A program made the position numbers and the translations under genes. A DNA stretch of 64,000 bases from Piromyces finnis (taxonomy: Eukaryota > Neocallimastigomycota > Neocallimastigomycetes > Neocallimastigales > Neocallimastigaceae). The DNA lies in NCBI GenBank assembly GCA_002104945.1, contig MCFH01000022.1:124001-188000 (forward strand), given 5' to 3'. Each line of letters starts with the position of its first letter. The first letter of the stretch is position 1. Of this stretch, positions 46,812-57,618 are shown piece after piece. The notes under the pieces are model-generated. The model did no database searches, was not told the DNA's origin, and worked only from the letters and a program-made list of their open reading frames with translations.

Positions 46812-46822
46812 ATAAAAACACT
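46812..46822 (+). promoter_or_regulatory. Primer binding site of element 4, self-priming type
   Basis: ATAAAAACACT directly after the LTR, exact complement of 46627-46637 (AGTGTTTTTAT), 37 bp downstream of the TATA box. Confidence 0.83.
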
Positions 46823-46883
46823 CTAAGAAAAAGATCGCTACCTCAGTGCCTCGTTTATTTGCTTACTTCTAATTTTTTTTTTT

Positions 46884-49800
46884 ATGGATAACTCTGCTGA
46901 TTTGAAGAACGGTTTTGATGGCAACCGTCGCTACCTGAAGGGATTCTTAGCCAAAATGGACATGATCTTTATGATCCATCCTAAAATAGGAAGGGACGAT
47001 GGAGAAAAGGTCTTCTACGTCGTTAGTCGCCTCTACGGGGATGCAATGAATTGGGCTGCTACCTTGATTAACAACCATGATCCTTGCTTACAGGATTATG
47101 GCGCCTTTGTTGGAAAGCTGAAGGCTGCTTTTGGTTTTCAGGATATGGTCTATACTGCCAACCAAAAGCTCAAGAAGATCAAACAACATGGCCTATCCAA
47201 TACTCAAGAGTATATCAAGGAATTTAACTACTATGCTGATGAATCCACTTGGAATGAACAAGCCAAGATGGATGCTTTTGTTGATGGGTTGGACGATAGA
47301 ATCGCCACCCATATCCTTCAGATGTTTCCTGGCCCTTCTACCTTGATAAACTTACAAACAATAGCCAGTCGTATAGGAAGTAGATTGGCATGCCACCAAG
47401 AGGAAATAAACAGAAGATCCAATAGAAGTTTCCGTTCTAAACAAAGCTTCCAATCCCGCTCCTCAGAAAGATCTACAAGTAAATCCACTCAGCCCAAGAA
47501 GGAAAATAATTTTGGCCCCATTTCAAGTGAAGAACGTAGCCGCCGAATGAAAGAGAATCTCTGCTTATATTGTGGTAAACCTGGTCACCGATTATCTGAA
47601 TGCCCTATTAGAACCAAAAAGGAAAACCATACTAATAATGCTGGGGTCCATGTTTTGAATGAACAAGAAAAATCCACTCGACTTTCGGATAACTCCTCTT
47701 TACCTCAAACGGTTATCGATGTTGATGTTGTTCTTCCATACAAATCTGTCGGAACTAAAGTTCTCTTAGATAGTGGTTCACAATTCTGTTTGATAGACCA
47801 CGCCTTTGTTAAGGCCCATGAGATCCCTATAATTACCAAAGTAAAATGCCCACAAATTATAGGTATCGGAGGTCACCAAAAGATTATCGGCCAGACTTGG
47901 CCTATAACTGTGGAACACATGAATCACTCATGCCAGTTACAATTTTACGTCGTAGAATTGCCTTCTTACTGTTGTATTCTTGGCTCTGATTGGCTAGCCC
48001 TTCACAATCCGACAATCAATTTTGCTAGTAAGGACGTTTCCTATCATTCTGAATACTGTAAGGAAAATTGCTTAAGGAAAGTATCTGCTAGCTCTACCAC
48101 TTCTGAACTCGAAGACCAATCGAAGGACGAAATGTCAGTTGGAAATACACCTGAATACCCTTTCAATGTATTCACTTGTTTAGAAGAACCTGAAGTTGAG
48201 TCACCCCAAATTCCAATCCACTACTCTCAACACTCCAAAGTGTTCGAGGAAAGGCTCGCTGATAAACTCCCTCCTCATCGTCCGTACGACTGTGAGATCA
48301 ACCTGAGACCAAATAGCAACTTGTTTTATGGTCCAATCTACCGACTTACTGAGAAAGAATCAAAGGTATTAGAAGAAACCATTAATGAAAATTTAAAAAA
48401 GGGGTTTATCCGCAAATCCAAATCGCCAGCTGGTGCTCCCGTTCTGTTTGTCCCGAAGAAGAGTGGAGAACTTCGTATGTGTATCGACTACCGCCGCTTG
48501 AACGAAATCACCATTAGGAACTCGTACCCTCTCCCATTGATCCAAGACATGTTGGATCATCTAGGAAAAGCTAAGGTGTTCTCGAAGCTAGATCTTCGAT
48601 CCGCCTATAACTTGGTAAGAATCAAAGAAGGCGATGAATATAAGACCGCCTTCACCTGTCAATTTGGCCATTTCGAATATCTGGTAATGCCTTTCGGTCT
48701 CAAGAACGCTCCTGCAGTCTTCCAACATTTTATTAACGACGTTCTTGAAGGCATTATCGGTAAATTCGTCTTTTCGTATATTGACGATATTATCATTTTC
48801 TCTGATAATATAGCCGAACATCATGAACACGTCAATGAAGTCCTTCGTAGACTCGAAGAAGCCGGATTGTACGCTAAACTTGAAAAATGTCTATTCGACT
48901 CTCCTTGTCTTGACTTCCTTGGTCATAGAATCTCTGCCTCTGGTATCGGAATGGATCCTAATAAGGTGAAAGCCATTGCGGAATGGCCGACTCCTAAATC
49001 GGTCCATGAACTACAATCTTTCCTAGGCTTAGCCAACTATTATCGTAGATTTATTCCTGGCTTTGCTAAGATTGCTCACCCACTCCACCAACTTTGCAAG
49101 AAGAACACCGCCTTCGTTTGGAACGATACCGCTCAAGATGCTTTTGATGCTTTGGTTAAGCATTTTATTAGTCAGCCTATCCTTGCATATCCTGATGTTG
49201 ACCTACCTTTCGTTGTCGAAACCGATGCAAGTAACTTCGCCATAGGTGCTGTATTGTCTCAAGTCAACAAGTCCTACAATATTCTTCACCCTGTTGCGTT
49301 CTTTTCTAGATCCCTTACAAACCCGGAGAAGAACTACCCTATCTATGATAAAGAACTTTTGGCTATCGTCGCGTCCTTAGAAGTGTGGAGACATTTTTTG
49401 AAAGGTGCGAATCATCCTTTCAAAATTATATCAGACCACAGAAACCTCCTTTTTCAGAAGAAACCGGAGAAGATGACTCAGAGATTAATTAGATGGTCCC
49501 TTTTCCTTGCTGAATTCGATTTTGTCATTGAATATCGCCCTGGTTCCTCGAACGGGAAAACCGATGCCTTGTCAAGAAGACCTGACTATCTTGATCACTC
49601 TTGCAATTCCGATTCTAATAACTCTGTCTTTCGTCCCGAAAATTTCAGCTCCTGCTTTGCTTCATCCACTCCTTCTCTTCTTGAAAAAATTGCTCTCTCT
49701 TGTAAACTTGACAAATTCTTCATTGAGACTTCTAATCAACTTCTCAAAGATAATTGTTCTTCTGACTACAAATTTAGTAACAACGTCCTCCTTTTCCAAG

Positions 49801-51080
49801 ATAAAATCTATGTTCCTAATGATTGCCGAGTTGAAATTCTGTCTTCTTGTCATGACTCCCCTGCTGACGGCCATTTTGGTATTTCAAAAACTTTATCCTT
49901 GATTTCCCGTAACTACTGGTGGCCCAAAATGTATCAGGATGTTAAGGACTATGTCCGTTCTTGTGAGGTCTGCTGTCGTTCGAAATCCTCTAGACATAAA
50001 CCTTACGGGTTATTATCCACTCTTCCTTTAGGTGAACGTCCCTGGTCTTCCATTGCTATGGATTTTATCACTGACCTCCCCTCTTCTCGTGGATTTACCT
50101 GTATCTTCGTTGTCATTGATCGATTGACAAAAATGGCTCACTTTATCCTTCTTGAAAAAGTTCCCACTGCTGAACGTGCTGCCGAAGCTTTCATTAACAA
50201 CGTCTTCAAACTTCATGGATGCCCCTCCGACATTATTCTCGACCAAGGTTCTCAGTTCACTTCAAAGTTTTGGAAGAAATTCTTTGCTACCCTCAAGATT
50301 GATTTGAAATACTCTTCTGCTTATCACCACCAATCCAATGGCCAGACGGAGAGAGTGAACTCCGTTGTAGAACAATATCTACGCTGCTTCTCAAATTACA
50401 AAGGCACTAACTGGATCGAATACTTAAGCCTAGCTGAATTTAGTTACAATAATTCAGTTCAAGAATCTGCAAAACAAACACCCTTCTTCTTGAACTATGA
50501 TTTCCATCCTAATTTTAATCCAACAATTCCAACAACAAGTGAAGTTCCAAGAGCTGAAGAATACACAAAAGAACTAAAAGAAATTATCAGCACCCTCAAG
50601 AAAAACCTTTCGGAAGCCCAAAAGAAACAAGAACATTTCGCCAATAGACATAGACAACCAGGCCCGTCATTCAAACCAGGAGAAAAGGTATGGTTAATCA
50701 ATAATAATTTAGTTAAGGGAAATAAAAAATTCACCCCTCGGAAACTCGGTCCCTATGAAATTGAACAACAAATATCAGAAGTCTCATTCAAATTGAAACT
50801 CCCTGGTAACATGAAGATTGATCCGGTATTCCATAAATCATCTCTCGAACCTTACTTCGAAGGGAAAAGTACAAACCGAAAAGTTCAACCTCCACCACCT
50901 GTCATTATAAACGAAGAGGAGGAATACGAAGTAGAAGAAATTCTGGACAAAAGAAGACGCTATAACAAAACTCAGTACTTGATCAAATGGAAAGGATATC
51001 CTATTTCAGAAGCCTCATGGGAACCCGAAGGAAATCTGAACTGTCCAGCAAAGCTAAGAGAATTCAACAAGACCCATTAA
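46884..51080 (+). CDS. Gag-Pol polyprotein of element 4 with chromodomain
   Basis: 1398 codons from the first ATG, which touches a T11 run. Gag to ~200; Ser/Arg-rich stretch then zinc knuckle C227, C230, H235, C240; protease LLDSGSQF (D296); reverse transcriptase SYIDDII (D634, D635); RNase H VVETDASNFAIG (D781); integrase HHCC (H990, H997, paired Cys near 1027-1030) and triad D1060, D1120, E1156; C-terminal chromodomain from about Y1348 (YEVEEILDKRR...YLIKWKGYPISEASWEPEG). Chromodomains of this group bind modified histone tails and steer integration. Gag and Pol are fused with no frameshift, as in Tf1. Base composition is clearly less AT-rich than elements 2 and 3, with many C-ending codons, which suggests a recent arrival or different codon selection. 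Confidence 0.96.
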   Translation: MDNSADLKNGFDGNRRYLKGFLAKMDMIFMIHPKIGRDDGEKVFYVVSRLYGDAMNWAATLINNHDPCLQDYGAFVGKLKAAFGFQDMVYTANQKLKKIKQHGLSNTQEYIKEFNYYADESTWNEQAKMDAFVDGLDDRIATHILQMFPGPSTLINLQTIASRIGSRLACHQEEINRRSNRSFRSKQSFQSRSSERSTSKSTQPKKENNFGPISSEERSRRMKENLCLYCGKPGHRLSECPIRTKKENHTNNAGVHVLNEQEKSTRLSDNSSLPQTVIDVDVVLPYKSVGTKVLLDSGSQFCLIDHAFVKAHEIPIITKVKCPQIIGIGGHQKIIGQTWPITVEHMNHSCQLQFYVVELPSYCCILGSDWLALHNPTINFASKDVSYHSEYCKENCLRKVSASSTTSELEDQSKDEMSVGNTPEYPFNVFTCLEEPEVESPQIPIHYSQHSKVFEERLADKLPPHRPYDCEINLRPNSNLFYGPIYRLTEKESKVLEETINENLKKGFIRKSKSPAGAPVLFVPKKSGELRMCIDYRRLNEITIRNSYPLPLIQDMLDHLGKAKVFSKLDLRSAYNLVRIKEGDEYKTAFTCQFGHFEYLVMPFGLKNAPAVFQHFINDVLEGIIGKFVFSYIDDIIIFSDNIAEHHEHVNEVLRRLEEAGLYAKLEKCLFDSPCLDFLGHRISASGIGMDPNKVKAIAEWPTPKSVHELQSFLGLANYYRRFIPGFAKIAHPLHQLCKKNTAFVWNDTAQDAFDALVKHFISQPILAYPDVDLPFVVETDASNFAIGAVLSQVNKSYNILHPVAFFSRSLTNPEKNYPIYDKELLAIVASLEVWRHFLKGANHPFKIISDHRNLLFQKKPEKMTQRLIRWSLFLAEFDFVIEYRPGSSNGKTDALSRRPDYLDHSCNSDSNNSVFRPENFSSCFASSTPSLLEKIALSCKLDKFFIETSNQLLKDNCSSDYKFSNNVLLFQDKIYVPNDCRVEILSSCHDSPADGHFGISKTLSLISRNYWWPKMYQDVKDYVRSCEVCCRSKSSRHKPYGLLSTLPLGERPWSSIAMDFITDLPSSRGFTCIFVVIDRLTKMAHFILLEKVPTAERAAEAFINNVFKLHGCPSDIILDQGSQFTSKFWKKFFATLKIDLKYSSAYHHQSNGQTERVNSVVEQYLRCFSNYKGTNWIEYLSLAEFSYNNSVQESAKQTPFFLNYDFHPNFNPTIPTTSEVPRAEEYTKELKEIISTLKKNLSEAQKKQEHFANRHRQPGPSFKPGEKVWLINNNLVKGNKKFTPRKLGPYEIEQQISEVSFKLKLPGNMKIDPVFHKSSLEPYFEGKSTNRKVQPPPPVIINEEEEYEVEEILDKRRRYNKTQYLIKWKGYPISEASWEPEGNLNCPAKLREFNKTH

Positions 51081-51142
51081 AAAAAAAAAAAAAAAATATT
51101 AGCTTATAAATTCGTCTGGAATCCGAATATAGAGGAGGAGCT
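51081..51142 (+). other. 3' non-coding region and polypurine tract of element 4
   Basis: A16 directly after the stop, then AGAGGAGGAGCT (51131-51142) touching the 3' LTR. Confidence 0.82.
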
Positions 51143-51512
51143 TGTAATGAGGTATATCTAATGATAAGGGTTAGACTAGAAAATTATTAAGGTTAGATTA
51201 ATGAAAATTTCATAATTATATTTTTATAACCAATCATTAAGTAATTAATTCACTTATCAAATTGTATTAAAAAAAAATAATTTTCATGTATAAAAGAGAG
51301 ATTAAGAAAGATAAAATAGTTCTTTAGTGTTTTTATTAATAATTAATAAAAATTAGTTTTTTTGTTTCGTCTTTAGTTTGATAATACACTGACCTAGCGA
51401 GTTAGTCGTATTATAATAATAAATTTAATAAATAAACATTATTAAAAAAAATATATATATATATTTGATTACATTAGAGTGTGTGTGTTTATTATTATAA
51501 TATTTCGTTACA
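51143..51512 (+). repeat. 3' LTR of element 4
   Basis: 370 bp; one TA repeat longer than the 5' LTR. Confidence 0.95.
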
Positions 51513-51834
51513 ATTCTTTAAGTTTTTATATAAAAAGACCTCTTGAGTTTCATTTGAAAATCAAGAGTTATTATTATAAGAAATTATAATAAATAACATA
51601 AATAAATTGATACACTTTTAACATTAATAAAACATTCTTATAATAAAAAATATTTTAAACCCTAACACGAACGTTATTTACAGGCTCTTATAATAAACTC
51701 GATAAGTATATTTTTCTTTATTTTAATAAATAGTTTCCTTATCATTATCTCATTTTAACAATTAGTGTTAAAATGTAGCTAATAATTTTATTATGTGAAA
51801 TACTAATGCATATAATAAAATTATTACATAAATG

Positions 51835-52456
51835 TGATAAATAATAATTATAAATATATTATAAATTTGATATTAGTAGAAAATTTTATTATAAAAATAA
51901 TTATTAAATAATTTTATATAGTTTATTATAAAAATATAATTTACATAAAATCAAATATTTTATAAATTTATATATTTGATTGGGTTAAATTATAAAAATA
52001 ATTTTTAATATAAAGAATAATAATAATTTTTAGTAGAAAATAGGAAGACTTAGATTATTAATAATAAGTTAAATTTTAATAATAGTTAATATAATTAATT
52101 AGTGAATACATAATAATATTTAAAAGACAAAAATAAGTTTTTATATAATAAAAATTATTGTTAAAAAGAGCGTAAGAACAATAAATAAAAGAAAATATAA
52201 AAACGAAATTAAACTTGTCTAATTTGTAATTATTGTGTTAATAATAAATAATATTTTATAGAATAAATCTGGTGTTATTATTCTATATAAATATTATTAA
52301 AATAATAAAACTATTAAAACTATAAAATAACTTAAAATAAATTAATAAAACTAGTAGATATTGTTAAAGCTCGTACAATAGCTGTCGAGATAAAACAATA
52401 TAAGATAACAGAAGAAGTAGTTAAAAAGTTGTAATATAACTACCAATCCGTTATCA
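51835..52456. repeat. H-family solo LTR, unbroken copy
   Basis: TGATAAATAATAATT...CCGTTATCA, about 622 bp; reference for the two split copies. Confidence 0.85.
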
Positions 52457-52508
52457 AATGTAATAAATAATTAAATTTATAAATAATTAAATTTATAAAT
52501 TATGAATT

Positions 52509-52539
<31 letters not shown>

Positions 52540-53042
52540 TTAAAACACAGATAGTTGAAAATTAAAATAATTAACTTGTATAAAATTATTAAATTAAAAA
52601 TTATAAATGTAAACTTTTTGTCTATTTAATTGTTTATTTATTTTTAAATTAAATAGTTTATATTTGTTTGTAATTATACTTTAAAATAATAATTTTGTAT
52701 AAATAGTGATAGAATTACTTTATTTTAAAATTGTTCCTAATAATCCAGTAAAATTAGATAATAATATTAAATTTTATTAAAATAATAGTTGTGATTATAT
52801 TTACATACATTCAAGATGTATTAAACCATAACATATATATATTTAATAATACAAGAGTTATTAAATATTAAAACTTTATAATTAAATAAAATAATTTTAT
52901 ATTTTAAACTAACAAAGACTTGCAAATGAACAAGTATAAAAATCATTTATTTTATTTTATTTTTTTTATTTTTTTTTTAGATACAAATATTATCACTTTC
53001 TATATTCATTTATAAAATTAAGATAATATTTTTCTTCGTATC
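52457..53042 (+). repeat. E-family LTR
   Basis: Directly follows H and ends TTCGTATCA; 5 bp before D. Confidence 0.7.
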
Positions 53043-53953
53043 ACAATTGATATAATTTGATAATAATCTTAATTTTGAATTTTACTTCAAAAAGTGATTA
53101 TTATATTATATCTTTTGTTATAACTATATAAGTTATATTGATTAAGATTTAAAATCGTTTTTATAAAAATTAATAAAATTGTTTTGTTAAAACACTAAAT
53201 TGTTTTATTAAAAACACTTGTTTTTCTAATATTTAAATATTTAAAATTTTTATTTATTTAAGTATAAAAGTGATTATTAAAATTATAAAATATTAATCTA
53301 ACTATATAATATTTCTTTATTAATAATAATAATAATGATTAAAATAAGAATATTTACATGTATTTATATTTTCTTTTTAAGTTTAAACTATTTACATTAA
53401 AATAATAAAATTAATAACTATTTACAATAAAAGTAATTAAAAGTAATTAAAAATAACAATAAAAGAAACAATTAAAAGTTAAAGAATATAAAAAGTTGTT
53501 TATTTTACAATTAATTAAAGTAATAACTATTTTTAATATTTTAATAAAAGTGTATAATTATATTATTTTATAACATGAATTATTATATTTGTTTACTTTT
53601 AAAGTGTAATTTACTAACGAAGTTATTAAATATTTAATTTAACAATTAATTTAACAAGAGTTATATATTTTGATCTCGATTAATTAAAGTTTATTATTTT
53701 CTTTCAATAATCAAAACATATGCAGTGTTTAGGATTAATTTTATTTAAGAATTTTGGTAAAGTACTTAATTAAACTATAACTTGTTTTAAGTTACTTTTA
53801 GGGTTAACTTAAAAATCAGGTATAATAATAATTTTATATTTATTAATTTCATTATTTATCAGTTTCTCGGCCTTTTAAGAATTAACTTCGTCCCTTGAAG
53901 TTAAATTTTGTTCTGGTAGAACGTAAGGAAAAATATTTTTAATATGTACATTT

Positions 53954-54193
53954 AAAGTTATTATGAATATTTAAAATATTTGAAATATTTAAATTTAATT
54001 AGGATTCTTTTGTTCCTTAAATTTAAATATTTATCTTTATTTAATTTTGACGGAATTATTATAAAATAATTTATTATTAAATTATTCCATTGAATATTAA
54101 AAACTTCATAGTTAATTTTAATAAATATTAATTTATTATTTAATAATTAATAGTTAATTATTAAATAATCTAAAGATATATTATATCTTTACA
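53954..54193 (-). repeat. Y'-like LTR fragment
   Basis: Resembles 36500-36730 and ends ATATATTATATCTTTACA; inserted in or joined to the RT region of the pol fragment. Confidence 0.65.
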
Positions 54194-56331
54194 CTAATGC
54201 TCCCGCTACTTTCCAGCGAGAAATGAATAGGATTCTCTTACCATTAATTGGTAAATGTCTTTTTGTTTACATTGATGATATTGTTGTTTATTCTAAATCA
54301 CCAGAAGAACATCTTTATCATTTACAACAAGTTTTTGAAATATTATCTAAATATAATCTTTCTCTTAATTTACAAAAATGTAAATTCTTTCAAGAAAAGG
54401 TAGAAGTACTAGGACATGTACTTACACCTAACGGATTAAAAACTGTTCCTTCTAAAGTTCAAAGTATTGCTTTATGGAATGCTCCAAGAAATGTTAATGA
54501 ACTAAGATCATTTCTAGGTTTAGCTAGTTACTACCGCAAATTTATTCAAAATTTTTCTATTAGAACAAGCTCTCTTTTTAATTTATTAAAGAAAGACCAA
54601 GAATATATTTGGTCACAAGAATGTAATAATGCTTTTGAAGATATCCGACAATGTCTATTAAGTGATCCTATTTTAAGTTATCCTGATTTTAATAAAGAAT
54701 TTATTATTCGTACTGATGCATCAACTAATGGCATTGGTGCTTTACTCTTACAGGTGGAGGGGGACAAATTGGAACATCCAATTTGTTGTATTAGTCGTAC
54801 TTTATCTACTTCAGAAAAGAATTATTCTGTTACTGACCTTGAAGGATTAGCTATTTATTATGCAATTCTACAATTTCGCCAATATATCATAAGTAATAAA
54901 AATCCTACCATATTAATTACTGATCATAAACCATTACTGGGATTTTATAAAAAGAATATTCCATCAAAAGGTAGACATGCAAGATGGATTGAAGAATTTA
55001 ATAAATATAAAATTGAATTAAAATATGATAAAGGAAAGAAAAATGTTTTTGCTGATGCCCTTTCAAGATTACCTTCTAAAAATTCTGATGAAATAGTAAA
55101 TTGTGCTTATGCAATTTTGTTTGATTTTAATCCAAGAGATTTAGACCTACCTGAAGGAATAAAAAAATATTTTACTAAAAATTATCAAGTTGTTGATAAT
55201 ACTCTTTATTATAAAAAAGATGAATTATATCTTAAAGTTATTTACAAAGATGAAGATAAAAAAGATATTATTAGTCGTGCTCATTCTGTTGGTCATGAAG
55301 GTGCTGAAAAGACCACAAATAGAATTTTAAAGTCTTATTATTGGCCTGGTATTTAGAATGATGTTAGAATGTGGGTAAAGTCCTGTAGAAAATGTCAACT
55401 TTGTAGACCTAAGCCTTTACCTAAAAATACTGAAGATAATATAACCCCAATTGAACAACCATTTACTAGAGTCGGATTAGATATAGTTGGTCCATTACCA
55501 CTTACTAAACATGGAAATTCTTATATTATTACCCTTGTTGATTATTTCACTAAATGGGTTGAAGCTAAAGCAATTCCAAATATGAAATCAGAAGAAGTAA
55601 TAAAATTTTTAATAGAAGTAATAACAAGACATGGTCCACCAGAAATAATTGTTACTGATAATGGAAGTTCATTTATTTCTGATATTACTAAAATGATGAT
55701 TGATTTATATGGATCATGGGTTCATTTTGTTTCTCCTCATCACCCACAATCTAATGGTATGATTGAGAATAGAAACAAAGAAATAGGAAAAACTTTAAGA
55801 CTCTTAATTGAAAATGAATCTGAATGGGATGAATATCTACCATCTGCATTATGCTCACTTAGAACTACCAAAAATTCAAAAACAAAGTTTAGTAGTTTCG
55901 AATTATTATATGGTAGAAGAGACACATGGCCATTAGAAATAATGTTTCCTGATATTTATAAAGATCCTAATGAAACAGAAGAAGAATATATTTTTAGAAG
56001 ATTTTTAAGGCATCAAAATTGGGTAAAACAAGCTACTGAATATTCTAATCATGCTAATCAATATTGGGAACATAGAATAGGTTTATCCAAAGCTTTAAAG
56101 AAGACTTATAAACCGGGTGATTATGTTATTATAAGATTAATAGGAAGAAGTAAATTAAATCCTTATTTTTATGGTCCTTATAAAGTTGTTAATAAACAAA
56201 AATTTAATACTGTTGTACTTGAAGATCCACATACAGAAAAACTACTTGATAGAAATGTACATATTAAAAATATTTTTCCTTACGTTCTACCAGAACAAAA
56301 TTTAACTTCAAGGGACGAAGTTAATTCTTAA
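54194..56331 (+). pseudogene. Pol fragment (RT, RNase H, integrase) with an in-frame stop
   Basis: Begins inside reverse transcriptase at TNAPATFQRE. It keeps CLFVYIDDIV, RNase H (IIRTDASTNGIGALLLQ) and the HHCC start, then a TAG at 55354-55356 after YYWPGI. The same frame continues with DVRMWVKSCRKC, the integrase core (LDIVGPL, VTDNGSSF, MIENRNKE) and ends at 56331. So there is one nonsense change and a missing 5' half (no gag, protease or RT palm start). Closest in the window to element 3 pol (both lack a chromodomain and share FSSFELLYGRRD). The two frames 54223-55356 and 55369-56331 are parts of one gene. Confidence 0.92.
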
Positions 56332-57174
56332 AAGGCCGAGAAACTGATATATAATGAAATTAATAAATATAAAATTATTATTAAACCTGATTTTTAAGTT
56401 AACCCTAAAAGTAACTTAAAATAAGTTATAGTTTAATTAAGTACTTTACCAAAATTCTAAAATAAAATTAATCCTAAACACTGCATATAGTTTGATTATT
56501 GAAAGAAAATAATAAACTTTAATTAATCGAGATCAAAATATATAACTTTTGTTAAATTAATTGTTAAATTAAATATTTAATAATTTCGTTAGTAAATTAC
56601 ACTTTAAAAGTAAACAAATATAATAATTCATGTTATAAAATAATATAATTAAACACCTTTATTAAAACATTAAAAATAATTATTACTTTAATTAATTGTA
56701 AAATAAACAACTTTTTATATTCTTTAACTTTTAATTATTTCTTTTATTGTTATTTCTAATTACTTTTATTACTTTTATTGTAAATAGTTATTAATTTTAT
56801 TGTTTTAATGTAAATAGTTTAAATTTAAAAGAAAATATAAATACATGTAAATATTCTCATTTTAATCATTATTATTATTATTAATAAAGAAATATTATAT
56901 AGTTAGATTAATATTTTATAATTTTAATAACCACTTTTATAATTAAATGAATAAACTTTAAATAATTAAATATTAGAAAAATGAGTGTTTCTAATAAAAC
57001 AATTTAGTGTTTTTAATAAAACAATTTTATTAATTATTATAAAAACAAATTTAAATTCTAATCCATATAACTTATATAGCTATAATCAAAGATATAATAT
57101 AATAATCACTTTTTGAAGTAAAATTCAAAATTAAGATTATTATCAAATTATATCAAATAAACAGATTCGTTTCA

Positions 57175-57327
57175 ATAATAAGAGTTAATTTTCGAGTTTT
57201 AAGTGATTTATTTGTTAATTATAAAACATATTTTATTTTATTTTAAATTTATTGTTTCATCATAATAATATAGAATTTATTATTTATTAAAAACATTATA
57301 TTATTCTAAAATATATCAGTCAACGCA
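57175..57327 (+). repeat. C-family LTR 3' end
   Basis: Matches ~32840-32999 and ends CAGTCAACGCA; followed by a primer site, so this is the remains of a 5' LTR. Confidence 0.82.
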
Positions 57328-57338
57328 TAATAAAATTT

Positions 57339-57356
57339 TGGTGGAGAATCCGGGCG
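57339..57356 (+). promoter_or_regulatory. tRNA-type primer binding site after C LTR
   Basis: TGGTGGAGAATCCGGGCG, identical over these 18 bases to the site in element 3, 11 nt after the LTR. Confidence 0.78.
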
Positions 57357-57499
57357 TAACCAAAGATATGAAAAAGAATAATATTAATAATAATAATTGT
57401 AATGTTTTTATTAGATAAATAATAATATTATTAATTTATCAATAAAAACATTAAAATAAAAACACCTTTCAAAATAACGCAATACCTATACACTAAATA

Positions 57500-57595
57500 C
57501 TACCCTCTTAGAATTCTACCCTCTTAGAACTCTACCCTCTTAGAACTATACTCTCTTGGAACTCTAACCTTTTGGAATTCTACCCTCTAGGAAAT
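57500..57595. repeat. Six tandem copies of a 16-bp unit in a C-element leader
   Basis: Units of CTACCCTCTTAGAACT type at 57500, 57516, 57532, 57548, 57564 and 57580; the last three are more diverged. Confidence 0.9.
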
Positions 57596-57618
57596 AATTT
57601 ATCTGTAAAATATTCTAT

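Larger units (their letters stand above)
46444..51512 (+). mobile_element. Element 4: complete, very young Ty3/gypsy chromovirus, 5.1 kb
   Basis: Target duplication ATTCT at 46439-46443 and 51513-51517. LTRs 46444-46811 and 51143-51512 agree throughout except for one extra TA unit in the second. One uninterrupted gag-pol frame with every catalytic motif. Inserted in X copy D. The best candidate in the window for an active element. Confidence 0.96.
46128..51828 (+). repeat. X-family solo LTR, copy D, split by element 4
   Basis: 46128-46443 plus 51518-51828. Starts TGTAAGAAATTAG and ends ATTATTACA; flanks CAAAT/TAAAT. Four-helix motif 46292-46410: P3 ATCG 46292-46295 and 46296-46304 with 46330-46338 and CGAT 46340-46343, P4 46311-46316/46319-46324, P2 46344-46352/46360-46368, P1 46373-46381/46402-46410. 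Confidence 0.85.
53048..57155. mobile_element. Palindromic rearranged element: inverted D LTRs around a broken pol
   Basis: Arms of about 0.9 kb (53048-53953 and 56253-57155) are reverse complements. Each arm is a D LTR plus the last ~90 bp of the pol gene with its stop and polypurine tract. The right arm is in the normal order (pol, polypurine tract, 3' LTR); the left is an inverted copy of it. Between them lie 240 bp of Y'-like LTR and the pol pseudogene. No outer target duplication seen (ACAAT left, AATAA right). Confidence 0.8.

Noticed and set aside
53048-57155. DNA transposon with 0.9-kb terminal inverted repeats
   Set aside because: The arms are a known LTR family plus pol tail, there is no transposase, and no matching target duplication is seen.
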